Shown: positions 24,597 through 32,573 of the stretch, one piece after another | How positions within the stretch are numbered: position 1 is the stretch's first letter | Layout of the letters: the number at the start of each line of letters is the position of its first letter | DNA from: SZUA-584 sp964441275 | Lineage (GTDB): Bacteria; Bacillota; Clostridia; Christensenellales; SZUA-584 | Direction: 5' to 3' | Assembly (NCBI GenBank): GCA_964441275.1 | Contig: CAYTUG010000003.1 | Span: forward strand, 1 to 64,000 | Length of the DNA stretch: 64,000 nucleotides | The notes under the pieces: model-generated | Told to the model about the DNA's origin: nothing | What the model saw: only the letters and a program-made list of their open reading frames with translations | The model's database searches: none | Position numbers and translations under genes: made by a program

Positions 24597-25388
24597 ATGA
24601 AAAAAGCGGTAAAATTTATTTGTTGTATCCTGTTGTCAGCTATCTTGTTTACAACAAGCCAAGCTGCTTCATTAGCTTTTACGGAAGCTGAGCAAATCAA
24701 AAAAAGCAATGAAGACGAAATTGATTTAGAAGATTTCTTTAGTAAAGCAGCAATAAGTGATTATGATATCTCAGGAGTAACTTTTAAGGCTCTGGAAAAG
24801 GTCGGATCAGAGCATGTCTTAACAACAGTTAAACTTATTCCAAAAGATTCAGAACAAGCGCAAGAATTGATGGCAAAAGCCAAAAAAGAAGTTGATGCAA
24901 AAAAAAGACATGCTAAAGAACCGATTTTAATAGCCGCATCTATAACGCCGGCTTCGCCCAAGATGTCATCTGGAACAGGTACTTTATATGATTATAAATG
25001 GGATGGTTCATTAATTATTAAAATATTCACAAAATTATATTATACTACTACAAATTATCGGGGCCTTACGTATATTCATATCAATAAAGTAACCGGAGGA
25101 TTCTATTCTGAAAGCGGCTCGGGGCATAGTGTCGGAAATGGAACGTTTGTTAAAGAAAACAAAATAAGAATTGGACAAATAGGATTCGGTATAAATGGCG
25201 GTTATCATACACAATATCGAGACTTTAATTACAGCACTAGTACGAGAGCTTTTACGGCAAAGCCTTTTAGTACTTGGGTACCAGTATGTACAGAATATAG
25301 TGCAGCAGTTGGTTCTACTTATACTGTAAAACTAAAACGTGGTGGTTCAACATGGACGGTTAGCTTAACTAACAATATCTGTGGATAA
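24597..25388 (+). CDS. secreted protein of unknown family
   Basis: A 263-residue protein with a clear signal peptide (about 1-28, KKAVKF then a hydrophobic stretch ending in SQAA). A charged N-terminal segment (about 30-110, rich in Glu, Lys and Asp) could be a propeptide, and a Gly/Ser/Tyr/Thr-rich, beta-strand-like domain follows (about 120-263). Two cysteines in the C-terminal domain (PVCTEY and NNICG) could form a disulfide. I do not recognise a family. The ATG at 24597 has GGGGA upstream; an ATG at 24546 has none. It lies between two IS remnants, is AT-rich, and is followed by a small membrane protein. Together these suggest an acquired pair, possibly an exported effector or bacteriocin-like protein, which is speculation. 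Confidence 0.65.
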   Translation: MKKAVKFICCILLSAILFTTSQAASLAFTEAEQIKKSNEDEIDLEDFFSKAAISDYDISGVTFKALEKVGSEHVLTTVKLIPKDSEQAQELMAKAKKEVDAKKRHAKEPILIAASITPASPKMSSGTGTLYDYKWDGSLIIKIFTKLYYTTTNYRGLTYIHINKVTGGFYSESGSGHSVGNGTFVKENKIRIGQIGFGINGGYHTQYRDFNYSTSTRAFTAKPFSTWVPVCTEYSAAVGSTYTVKLKRGGSTWTVSLTNNICG

Positions 25389-25466
25389 CGCTTGATTAAG
25401 GGAGCAGGCCATCAAACAACGGCTGCTCCTTTATCCAAACACGAATATTTTTTTGGAGGTATGTCA

Positions 25467-25865
25467 ATGAACAAGATTAAATGTATTTGCACAGTATTGG
25501 CGCCTAATCTATTTATATTTGTATACGCGTATTTACTTTATTTAGCGAAGGATTATTCGAGCCGTCATTACACTATGCACAATGTATTTTTAGTCGAGAT
25601 ACTGGGTAATCTCGCCTACGGATTGATATTATTCTTTATATGTAAAGGAAGCTTTAACGGCGCGCGTCAGGGTTCCCTCAAATTCATTCTCGGCGTTCTT
25701 ATTATCCCGTTGATTTATTTGTTATCAATCATTCCCGGAATCGAATTAACGATTGTTTCTGCCTATATCATAAGCTCGCTCGACCACTACTTTATATTTG
25801 CAGGCATTTATATAGGGCTTATTGTTTATTCTTTAAATAATAAAAAGAAGCAAATATCGGGTTAA
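25467..25865 (+). CDS. small four-helix membrane protein, unknown function
   Basis: About 132 residues with four hydrophobic segments (about 7-27, 42-63, 72-92 and 100-123) and a basic C-terminus (NNKKKQISG). The ATG at 25467 follows GGAGG at a good distance; ATG at 25461 is an alternative. It lies 78 bases after the secreted-protein gene on the same strand and shares its AT-rich composition, so it may be co-transcribed and serve as its partner, for example in export or self-protection. No family recognised. Confidence 0.55.
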   Translation: MNKIKCICTVLAPNLFIFVYAYLLYLAKDYSSRHYTMHNVFLVEILGNLAYGLILFFICKGSFNGARQGSLKFILGVLIIPLIYLLSIIPGIELTIVSAYIISSLDHYFIFAGIYIGLIVYSLNNKKKQISG

Positions 25866-25943
25866 TTCGTTTAGAAACCGGATGATTGAGTAAGCTTCTT
25901 TATTCATGAAAAAACCTGTATAGTTGGGTTTTAATAATTTTTC

Positions 25944-26515
25944 ATGGCTATTAGGATTAATCATCAAAAATAAGTCCGTAATAACGGTCAATACAAGGTG
26001 CAGAATGTTGTCATAGTAATGGAAAAGGCGGAAAAAAGCTATGACAACGAAAAAAAGTCCCGAGATAGAAGACTTGCGGCAGCTATCTCGGGTGCTGAAT
26101 CTTCCGTACAATACAGCTTGGTTTTTGATTCACCGTATCCGCAATGCTATGGCCGGGCGGGACGGCCGTTATCTGCTCAAAGGTATTGTTGAGTTGGATG
26201 ATACGTACCTTGGCGAAGCCAAAAAAGACGGCAAAAGAGGCCGCGGAACCACGAAAAACAAGGTCGTGGTTGCGATTTTCACAGACGAAAAAGGCAACCC
26301 CCAATACGTTAAAATGCAGGCGGTTCCAGACCTGAAGGGAAAGACAATCGCTAAGTTTACCAAGAGAAGTATTGCCGAAGGTACAACGGTGCGGATGGAC
26401 GCTTACCATAGTTACCGAAGGCCTTTGGCTGAAAAGTATCTGCATGAGTATCAGGTCTTTGATGCGGTAACACAGTCGGCTCCATTAAGATTTGCTGACT
26501 TAACCTAATAGCCAT
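25944..26515 (+). mobile_element. IS1595-type remnant with intact inverted ends
   Basis: ATGGCTATTAGG (25944-25955) and its exact complement CCTAATAGCCAT (26504-26515) form 12-base terminal inverted repeats, with partial match continuing inward (TTAA). The 572-base element encloses a transposase fragment that has lost its N-terminal zinc ribbon and its C-terminal part. No target duplication is obvious. Because both ends are preserved, it could still be moved in trans by a full-length relative, like a MITE. Confidence 0.72.
26041..26508 (+). pseudogene. IS1595-family transposase fragment
   Basis: A core of about 155 codons carrying the ISXO2-like DDE domain: LPYNTAWFLIHRIRNAM, the first catalytic Asp in VELDDTYLGEAKKDGKRGRG, and RMDAYHSYR with the second. 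The N-terminal zinc-ribbon/helix segment is missing, and after YQVFDAVTQ the frame runs into the right terminal repeat, without the C-terminal catalytic part. It is therefore inactive. Confidence 0.82.
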
Positions 26516-26523
26516 ATTATTTA

Positions 26524-27309
26524 TTATGGTATTGTTATAAAACGCGGTTTGCGGTTATCAAACGCGCATACATAGCGCAGACCGATTTCTTTTAGTTGAC
26601 GCAGCGTTTGGGGGATTTTAAAACCTACATTTTGCGGGGCGTGAGCGTCTGAACCTATTGTGATTATTTCGCCGCCAAGCTCTAAAAAACGTTTTGCTAT
26701 TCGCATTTCGGGCATTGTTGAAGGCGTCATTTTAAGCCCGCTAGTATTAATTTCAATGCCTTTGCCGTTTTCGATAATTATTTTCAGCAAAGTATCTATG
26801 GCATCGCCGTACTTTAAATAAGAAAGAAGTTTGTCTGGATATGGACAGGGCTTGCCTACATATCCTATATGACCGAAAACATCGTAAAAATCACACGAAC
26901 GCGCGCTGACAATGCATAAGCGCAAATACTCGTCAAATATTTTGTCTTTAGAGTATCTTTGCCACAATTCTTGCTCATAAGCGTCCAAACCAAATATTAA
27001 GTGTTGGGAGCCTATCACAAAATCAAACGGCTGGCTTTCAATTATTTGTTTGGTGTCTTCCAAAGTATCCGAGCAAATCCCGGCTTCAATACCAAACCGC
27101 ATGTTTAGCTTCGGGTTGGCTTTTTGCAGCTTAAGGAACTCTTTTCTGTAAGCTGCAAAATCGAAATCAATTTCGCCGGGCTGCATTATATCGAGATGTT
27201 CCGTAAAGCATAACTCATTAATTCCGGCATGTACGGCCGCTTTGACCATACTTTCCATCGGTGCTTCGCAGTCGATGGAAAACGAAGTGTGTAAGTGATA
27301 ATCTATCAT
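26524..27309 (-). CDS. hisK: histidinol-phosphatase, PHP family (HisK type)
   Basis: A 261-residue PHP-domain phosphatase. The N-terminal metal motif is DYHLHTSFS, followed by FTEHLD, and the later metal ligands lie in GSQHL, FGHIGYV and GSDAHAP. The family removes phosphate from histidinol phosphate in histidine synthesis. No other his genes are near, so the substrate is inferred. The ATG at 27309 has GAGGAGGG directly upstream; the open frame extends to 27414 without support. It is divergent from the rpmH operon. Confidence 0.85.
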   Translation of the reverse strand: MIDYHLHTSFSIDCEAPMESMVKAAVHAGINELCFTEHLDIMQPGEIDFDFAAYRKEFLKLQKANPKLNMRFGIEAGICSDTLEDTKQIIESQPFDFVIGSQHLIFGLDAYEQELWQRYSKDKIFDEYLRLCIVSARSCDFYDVFGHIGYVGKPCPYPDKLLSYLKYGDAIDTLLKIIIENGKGIEINTSGLKMTPSTMPEMRIAKRFLELGGEIITIGSDAHAPQNVGFKIPQTLRQLKEIGLRYVCAFDNRKPRFITIP

Positions 27310-27573
27310 TATGCCCTCCTCAGGCTGTATTGCGTTAACAATGCATGGTGTTTTAATATTGGCAAATTGATTGCAGCACGCACGATAAGCTGCCCCACAT
27401 TTAGATACTGCCATGCGAATGCTATTTTGTGCGTTTGCGGTTACTTGCGTTTGACGGCTTAACCAATCATAATTCTAATTTGTTATTTAGTTTTTTGTCA
27501 AGAGCGCGGCTTATCAACCAAATAAACGCCGGCTTGCATTTTTTTGATTGCGTTAGCAGTTTCGGGCACGCTG

Positions 27574-27602
27574 TTGACAACACAATGCTATTTCAATATA
27601 AT
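27574..27602 (+). promoter_or_regulatory. consensus sigma-A promoter of the rpmH-jag operon
   Basis: TTGACA, exactly 17 bases, TATAAT, 68 bases before rpmH. Both hexamers match consensus perfectly, fitting a highly expressed ribosomal operon. Confidence 0.92.
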
Positions 27603-27670
27603 ATACCCGTCTTATTAAGGATAGTAAGCCTAAATCGGCTTTAGTATATGGAAAAGGGGCGATATGCAAA

Positions 27671-27805
27671 ATGAAAATGACACTGCAGCCCAAAAAAAGG
27701 CAGCGTAAAGTTGAGCACGGATTTCGCAAAAGGATGAAGACTAAATCCGGCAGAAACATTTTAAAACGCAGGCGCACAAAGGGAAGAAAAAATCTTACCG
27801 CGTAA
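27671..27805 (+). CDS. rpmH: 50S ribosomal protein L34
   Basis: A 44-residue basic protein with the L34 signature QPKKRQRKVEHGFRKRMKT and a SGRNILKRRR-containing tail. It is a structural component of the large subunit. ATG at 27671 and stop at 27803-27805. It heads the conserved rpmH-rnpA-yidD-yidC-jag cluster. In many bacteria dnaA and the origin lie just upstream; here the upstream neighbour is a PHP phosphatase and no DnaA-box cluster is seen. Confidence 0.97.
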   Translation: MKMTLQPKKRQRKVEHGFRKRMKTKSGRNILKRRRTKGRKNLTA

Positions 27806-27875
27806 TTTGCTGTGCCTTTGCATAGGCATTTTTTAAGTAATCCAAAAGGGTTGCCTTTTGGACGGAAGGAAAGCA

Positions 27876-28214
27876 TTGAGGCGCGAATACTCGCTCAGGC
27901 GCAATAAAGAATTTAGGTATGTATACAGAAAAGGCAGGTCCGTTTCGGATAGCTATATGGTGCTAATATATGTGCCCACTAAAACACCGCATCTTAAAGT
28001 GGGTTTTTCTGTATCTAAAAAGTTAGGCAACAGCGTTCAGCGTAATAAAATCAAACGCAGGATGAAAGAGGCTTTCTTTTCTGTTTTTGATACGGTATCG
28101 CCCAATTGTCTTTTGATTTTTGTGCCAAGAGAAAAGGCTAAGGATATCGATTATCAAACAATATTGTATTCTGTTAAAAAGCTGCTTGGCAAAGCGGGGC
28201 TGATAAAAAAATGA
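27876..28214 (+). CDS. rnpA: ribonuclease P protein component
   Basis: A 112-residue basic protein that assists RNase P RNA in maturing tRNA 5' ends. It carries the family motif RNKIKRRMKEAF with GFSVSKKLGNSVQ before it. The start is best taken as TTG at 27876, six bases after GGAAGG; a TTG at 27858 is in frame but poorly placed. The stop overlaps the yidD start by four bases. Confidence 0.93.
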   Translation: MRREYSLRRNKEFRYVYRKGRSVSDSYMVLIYVPTKTPHLKVGFSVSKKLGNSVQRNKIKRRMKEAFFSVFDTVSPNCLLIFVPREKAKDIDYQTILYSVKKLLGKAGLIKK

Positions 28215-28420
28215 AACGTATTCTGCTTGCGCTCATTTGGTTTTATTCCAAAGCCATATCGCCATACACGAAGCGCAGCTGCAGGTTTATGCCCTCGTGC
28301 TCCGAGTATGCGGCGCAGGCCGTTAAAAAATATGGTGCTTTTAAAGGCGCAAGGCTTGCAGGTTTAAGACTGTTGCGTTGTAACCCGTTTAACAAGGGCG
28401 GATACGATCCCGTGCCGTAA
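28211..28420 (+). CDS. yidD: membrane protein insertion efficiency factor YidD
   Basis: A 69-residue member of the YidD family, with the conserved YSKAISPYTKRSCRFMPSCSEYA motif and CNPFNKGGYDPVP end. It is thought to help YidC insert membrane proteins. It overlaps rnpA by ATGA, the usual arrangement. Confidence 0.95.
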   Translation: MKRILLALIWFYSKAISPYTKRSCRFMPSCSEYAAQAVKKYGAFKGARLAGLRLLRCNPFNKGGYDPVP

Positions 28421-28451
28421 GGCGCACATTTGATTATGGAGGACTAAACTA

Positions 28452-29372
28452 TTGGAATTTATATCTGATTTCTTTGTTATGGTTCTGCGGTTGGTTTTTA
28501 GCCTTGTGCAAAACTATTCTGTAGCTATCATAATTGTTACCGTTGCAATCAGGGTGCTTATATTGCCGCTTGATTTAAAACAGAAAAAAAGTTCGCGCAA
28601 GATGGCGCTGATTCAACCCAAAATTGATTCGTTGAAAAAACGTTATGCAAGCAACCCTCAGATGATGCAGAAAAAGCAGCAGGAGCTGTTTAAAAAGGAA
28701 GGCATAAAGCCTCTTGCCGGCTGTTTGCCTATGCTGCTTACTTTGCCAATATTTTTCGCATTCTTTGCTGCAATGCGCGTGCTTGCCGCGGAGCAAACGG
28801 TAAACTTTATGCTAAACGCAAAAAGTGTGGGTGAGAGTGCGCATGCTCTTCCAAGCTGGCTTTGGGTGCACAATTTCTGGCAGCCTGATTCAGGATTCGC
28901 CGCTATTTTGCCCAATGCGGCAGAGTTCACATCGTTTGTTCAATCTAACGTTATGCAAATTTCCCCTCAATCGCTGCATATGCTCAACATGTCCGGATTG
29001 GTAGATTTTAGTCCGCTAAAGGATACTTTGCAGGTAGGCGCAAACTATACCGGTTTAACGCAAAACATTATTGCATCTAACAACCTTGCCGGGTTTAACA
29101 ACGGTTGGTTCATACTTCCGGTGTTAGCGGGCGTTTCTTTGTTTGTGCAAACTAAGCTTACTATGTCGCAAACGCCTACGGCAGGTCAAGGCAAATTTAT
29201 GCTGTGGTTCTTCCCCATTTTCTCCATTTATATTTGCGCAACCTCCAATACTGCTTTTGCGGTGTATTGGTTGTTTGCAAATCTATATGCTCTTGTGCAG
29301 ACGTTGATTGTAAACTGGATTTACAAGAGGCGCGATGAAAAACGAAAGGGCATGCTTGAGGAGGCTATCTGA
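28452..29372 (+). CDS. yidC: membrane protein insertase YidC/OxaA (SpoIIIJ type)
   Basis: A 306-residue insertase for membrane proteins, alone or with SecYEG. N-terminal segment, cytoplasmic loop with KKSSRKMALIQPKIDSLKKRY, then a five-helix OxaA core with GCLPMLLTLPIFFAFF and a basic C-terminus (YKRRDEKRKG). An extracellular stretch of about 90 residues between the second and third helices is long for a Gram-positive YidC. The start is TTG at 28452 with GGAGG nine bases upstream. It overlaps jag (TGATG). In spore formers one paralogue (SpoIIIJ) is required for sigma-G activation. Confidence 0.94.
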   Translation: MEFISDFFVMVLRLVFSLVQNYSVAIIIVTVAIRVLILPLDLKQKKSSRKMALIQPKIDSLKKRYASNPQMMQKKQQELFKKEGIKPLAGCLPMLLTLPIFFAFFAAMRVLAAEQTVNFMLNAKSVGESAHALPSWLWVHNFWQPDSGFAAILPNAAEFTSFVQSNVMQISPQSLHMLNMSGLVDFSPLKDTLQVGANYTGLTQNIIASNNLAGFNNGWFILPVLAGVSLFVQTKLTMSQTPTAGQGKFMLWFFPIFSIYICATSNTAFAVYWLFANLYALVQTLIVNWIYKRRDEKRKGMLEEAI

Positions 29373-30172
29373 TGGATTGCATTGAAAGCAAAGGCAAAAC
29401 GGTTGACGAGGCCGTATTTAGCGGTCTGCTGAAAATGGACTTGTCTATCGATGAAGTTCATATAGAAATAATTGACGAAGGCGGCTCGCTTTTTAGAAGC
29501 GCCAAGGTTAAACTGACAAAAAAATCAGAAGACGAATTAGCATTTGAGACAAAGGCTAAGGACAGCCGGCAGGATGATTACAGCCAAGATAAAAAACGCA
29601 AAACAACTGCCCGAAGCGCAGGGCAGAATATGCGCAGGCGGCGCGGGCGGGTTGACGGTGCCGAAAACTTTCCGGCTAAAGATAAGGAATTTGTGCCGCA
29701 AACGCCCGGCAATGACGCGGAAAAGTTTTTGTTGGGGCTATTTTCTCATATGGGAATGGGCGTTAAACTGCAATCGGAAATGAAAGACGGATTATTAAAA
29801 ATAGATTTGTCCGGGCGCGGAATGGGGCTGCTTATAGGCAGGAGGGGCGAAACGTTGGACGCGCTGCAGTACCTGACAAGCCTTGTTTTAAACAGCGGCA
29901 AAGACGAATATACAAAGGTGATGCTTGATACGGAGCATTACAGGAAAAAGCGCGAGGACACTTTAAAAAGGTTAGCGGCGCGATTGTCGGCAAAAGTGCA
30001 AAAGAACGGCAAACGTGTGGCACTTGAGCCTATGAACCCTTATGAGAGGCGCATATTGCATGCAACGTTGCAAGACGATAAAAATGTGTACACATACAGC
30101 GAAGGGGAAGATCCTTTTCGTTGCGTTGTGGTAGACTTGCGCAAAAATGATACAAAAAACACAAACGCTTAA
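29372..30172 (+). CDS. jag: RNA-binding protein Jag/KhpB
   Basis: A 266-residue protein with three parts: Jag_N (about 1-50, ESKGKTVDEAV), a basic linker rich in Lys and Arg (about 60-105), a KH domain with GLLIGRRGETLDALQYL (about 150-165) and an R3H domain with NPYERRILHATLQ. KhpB binds RNA with KhpA and influences cell elongation and division. It is the last gene of the rpmH operon; mnmE, which usually follows, is not here. Confidence 0.93.
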   Translation: MDCIESKGKTVDEAVFSGLLKMDLSIDEVHIEIIDEGGSLFRSAKVKLTKKSEDELAFETKAKDSRQDDYSQDKKRKTTARSAGQNMRRRRGRVDGAENFPAKDKEFVPQTPGNDAEKFLLGLFSHMGMGVKLQSEMKDGLLKIDLSGRGMGLLIGRRGETLDALQYLTSLVLNSGKDEYTKVMLDTEHYRKKREDTLKRLAARLSAKVQKNGKRVALEPMNPYERRILHATLQDDKNVYTYSEGEDPFRCVVVDLRKNDTKNTNA

Positions 30173-30173
30173 T

Positions 30174-31526
30174 CTATTTTTTCCGCTTAATAAAAAACAC
30201 AACTAAAAAGGCAAAAGCCGCCACTATCGCAATGCATATGATCACGGGAGGCTGGGTTTGCGTTGTATTTTCTTGTTTTGCGGCGGGCGTGCTTTGCGGC
30301 AAAATTGCGGGAGCTAAGCTGCTTGGTTGAACAACCGCCGGTTCTTTTGTTTGCTGTTCCTGCGGCGCAGGCAAAGGTTCCGGCGGCACATAGTTTGATA
30401 AACATGTTTCAGGAATGTTTTCAAGAAAACAATTTTTTTCAACATCGTTTCCAACCGTTGTATATGCAAGCCCAAATTTTGCGCAGGAATATTTTGATGT
30501 GACCGAAACTTTAAAGTTCCAAATGTGTTGTGATTTATGATACGAGTACCCGAGCTTAGCCATATCCAAAGCGGTTTTTCCGCCAAAAGCCTCAAGCGGT
30601 TTTTTCCAATCCATTACTATTTTGTTTTTGCCGTATAGGTGCAGATACAGCTTTTTAACTTGCCACGTTCCGTATTCTTGTGCCGACTCGACAAACTTTG
30701 TTTCGTCAGCCGCTACAGTAACGGCCTCTAATGCCATTTTTGCGGTTACTTTGTGAGAGCCGTGGCCATACTCGCCTTTAAGATCGTGCGTGACTACAAC
30801 CTCGGGTTTATATTTGCGGTAAAGCCGAACAATCGCCGAAAGCACGGCCTCTTCGCCCCCTTTAATCTTTGTGTTCTTGTTATACTTTATCGGAATAACA
30901 AAGTTATGAAACTCGGGGTAATGTTTAATTCCCATTGCCCAAAGCGCGGTTAAAGCTTCTTCCTGCCTGTTCCGCTTTTGTTTTGAAATCCACGCAACGC
31001 TTACCTGCAATCCTTTCTCAGCGCCATAGTATGGAATCGTGCCGCCCATATAAAGATATTCGTCATCGGCATGGGCTGATATTACCAACATATCCGCTTT
31101 GGAATACGGCTTTTCCCATATTTGTACGCTTTCGCTTATCTGCTCTTGTTCATAGGCTTTAATTTCCGATAACTTTGCGCCGTTTGGAAGACATATGATT
31201 ATTTTAGCGGCGTCTAATAAGTCAACATACTGATTTACAATTAGATTATTGTAATTTGTTTGAGCAAAACAAACTCCGTCGGCATCATAAAATTTGATGC
31301 TGTATACGGCAGGTTCGTACCATTTTAGCATTATTGCCTTTTTGCCTATGCAGTTGATTGTAATTTGTTCTTGCTCGGCGAAAGCTAAATAAGTATTTAT
31401 TCTTTTATCTGTTAACTTAGCCGTGCTCTTTTTGCTTATAAGAAATGAAATGGAATAAGGCTCTTGCGCTAAAGCTATTATAGGGAATAAAACTAACAAA
31501 ATAAATAAAGCCAAAATTTTTTTCAT
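30174..31526 (-). CDS. membrane-anchored PIG-L family deacetylase
   Basis: A 450-residue exported protein. Signal peptide (about 1-20), an N-terminal beta-rich region (about 21-140), then a PIG-L/LmbE zinc deacetylase domain: AHADDEYLYMGG (the AHPDDE motif with Ala for Pro) and HDLKGEYGHGSHK as the second zinc site. A Pro/Gln/Thr-rich linker (about 385-425) and a C-terminal membrane helix with KRKK stop-transfer end follow. The family removes N-acetyl groups from GlcNAc-containing lipids or glycans. Being outside the membrane, it probably acts on a wall or surface glycan. It lies beside a phosphodiester glycosidase gene (divergent). Confidence 0.82.
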   Translation of the reverse strand: MKKILALFILLVLFPIIALAQEPYSISFLISKKSTAKLTDKRINTYLAFAEQEQITINCIGKKAIMLKWYEPAVYSIKFYDADGVCFAQTNYNNLIVNQYVDLLDAAKIIICLPNGAKLSEIKAYEQEQISESVQIWEKPYSKADMLVISAHADDEYLYMGGTIPYYGAEKGLQVSVAWISKQKRNRQEEALTALWAMGIKHYPEFHNFVIPIKYNKNTKIKGGEEAVLSAIVRLYRKYKPEVVVTHDLKGEYGHGSHKVTAKMALEAVTVAADETKFVESAQEYGTWQVKKLYLHLYGKNKIVMDWKKPLEAFGGKTALDMAKLGYSYHKSQHIWNFKVSVTSKYSCAKFGLAYTTVGNDVEKNCFLENIPETCLSNYVPPEPLPAPQEQQTKEPAVVQPSSLAPAILPQSTPAAKQENTTQTQPPVIICIAIVAAFAFLVVFFIKRKK

Positions 31527-31670
31527 TGTTCAACCCCGTTTTTATACATACAGAAAATAGATTAGCGCGCCTAAAATTGCATAAGTTTGTTACCGTTTAA
31601 AACCAGTATATATTGCTTTGTTTGCAATTGTCAATTATAATTAAAGCCAAGAATATACAAGGAATATTGC

Positions 31671-32573
31671 ATGAAAAAGCGGATTCTTCTTTTTGCCGTG
31701 TTTGTTTTGTTGCAGACAACAGCTTTGCCTTACGCTTGGGCGCATTCGTCTGCGGATTTTCTTTTTGAAAATTCAGAACAATTTTATGAGCCTAACATTT
31801 CATCCGGGCCGTGGGTGTACCATTCTAAAAACCTAACGGTATGCATAAAAAAGACTTATGAGTATAAACAGCTCTGCTATATCGCCGATATATTTTTGCG
31901 CAATAACGAAAAGGCATATACGGGCTGGGCTAAAAAGAAACCGTATACGCGCACGGTAGAATTGCCCCACAAGATAGCGCGCAGATACGGCGCTGTTTTT
32001 GCGATAACCGGCGATTATATTTCGCACAGCAAAAACAAAAAAGGGGTAATGATCAGAGACGGGATAACGTATTACAATAAAAAAGACGCCGATACGTTGG
32101 CAGTCTTCCCCAACGGGGAAATGCAGGTTTATACTAAGGGCAGCGTAACGGCGAAAGAGCTTATCTCGCAAGGCGTTGCCGATTCTCTTGGCTTTGGTCC
32201 TATTATTGTTAAAGACGGCAAAACTACAAAAGCGGCGGCAACCCATCCCTTAAAGCCCAAAAACATTCGCGCCGGGATTGGGAGGGTTGAAGCCGGGCAT
32301 TATATTGCAATAGTATCACGAGGCAAGTTTACGTTTAAAGAATACGCTCAGGTGTTTCTCAATTACGGCTGCGAGTGGGCATACAATCTTGACGGCGGGC
32401 ACTCGGCCGCAATGATAATTATGGGTGAACAGATAAACGTTCACTGGGCGGAAAATATATTGGGGGCGGATAGCTCTGTACGTCAACGCCCGGTGCCGGA
32501 TGTGCTGCTGATAGGGAACAGCGCACTTGTACCGGATGTTAACAAAAAAGCAACCTACAAAGGAAGCAGGTAA
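31671..32573 (+). CDS. secreted phosphodiester glycosidase (NAGPA-domain) protein, second copy
   Basis: A 300-residue exported protein with signal peptide (about 1-24, ending in AWA) and NAGPA domain. It has the same landmark motifs as the 11458-12465 protein: AVFAITGDYIS, MIRDGITYYN, TLAVFPNGEMQ, GFGPIIV, RAGIGRV and YNLDGGHSAAM. It lacks the Pro-rich linker of the first copy. Its stop (TAA) directly abuts the ATG of the next gene, so both are translated from one message. The likely role is cleavage of sugar-phosphate diesters at the cell surface; the substrate is unknown. Confidence 0.82.
   Translation: MKKRILLFAVFVLLQTTALPYAWAHSSADFLFENSEQFYEPNISSGPWVYHSKNLTVCIKKTYEYKQLCYIADIFLRNNEKAYTGWAKKKPYTRTVELPHKIARRYGAVFAITGDYISHSKNKKGVMIRDGITYYNKKDADTLAVFPNGEMQVYTKGSVTAKELISQGVADSLGFGPIIVKDGKTTKAAATHPLKPKNIRAGIGRVEAGHYIAIVSRGKFTFKEYAQVFLNYGCEWAYNLDGGHSAAMIIMGEQINVHWAENILGADSSVRQRPVPDVLLIGNSALVPDVNKKATYKGSR

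Noticed and set aside
27420..27670. Possible replication origin upstream of rpmH
   Set aside because: rpmH often neighbours dnaA/oriC, but there is no dnaA, and only one weak TTATCAACC-like match to a DnaA box. The region is explained by the promoter.
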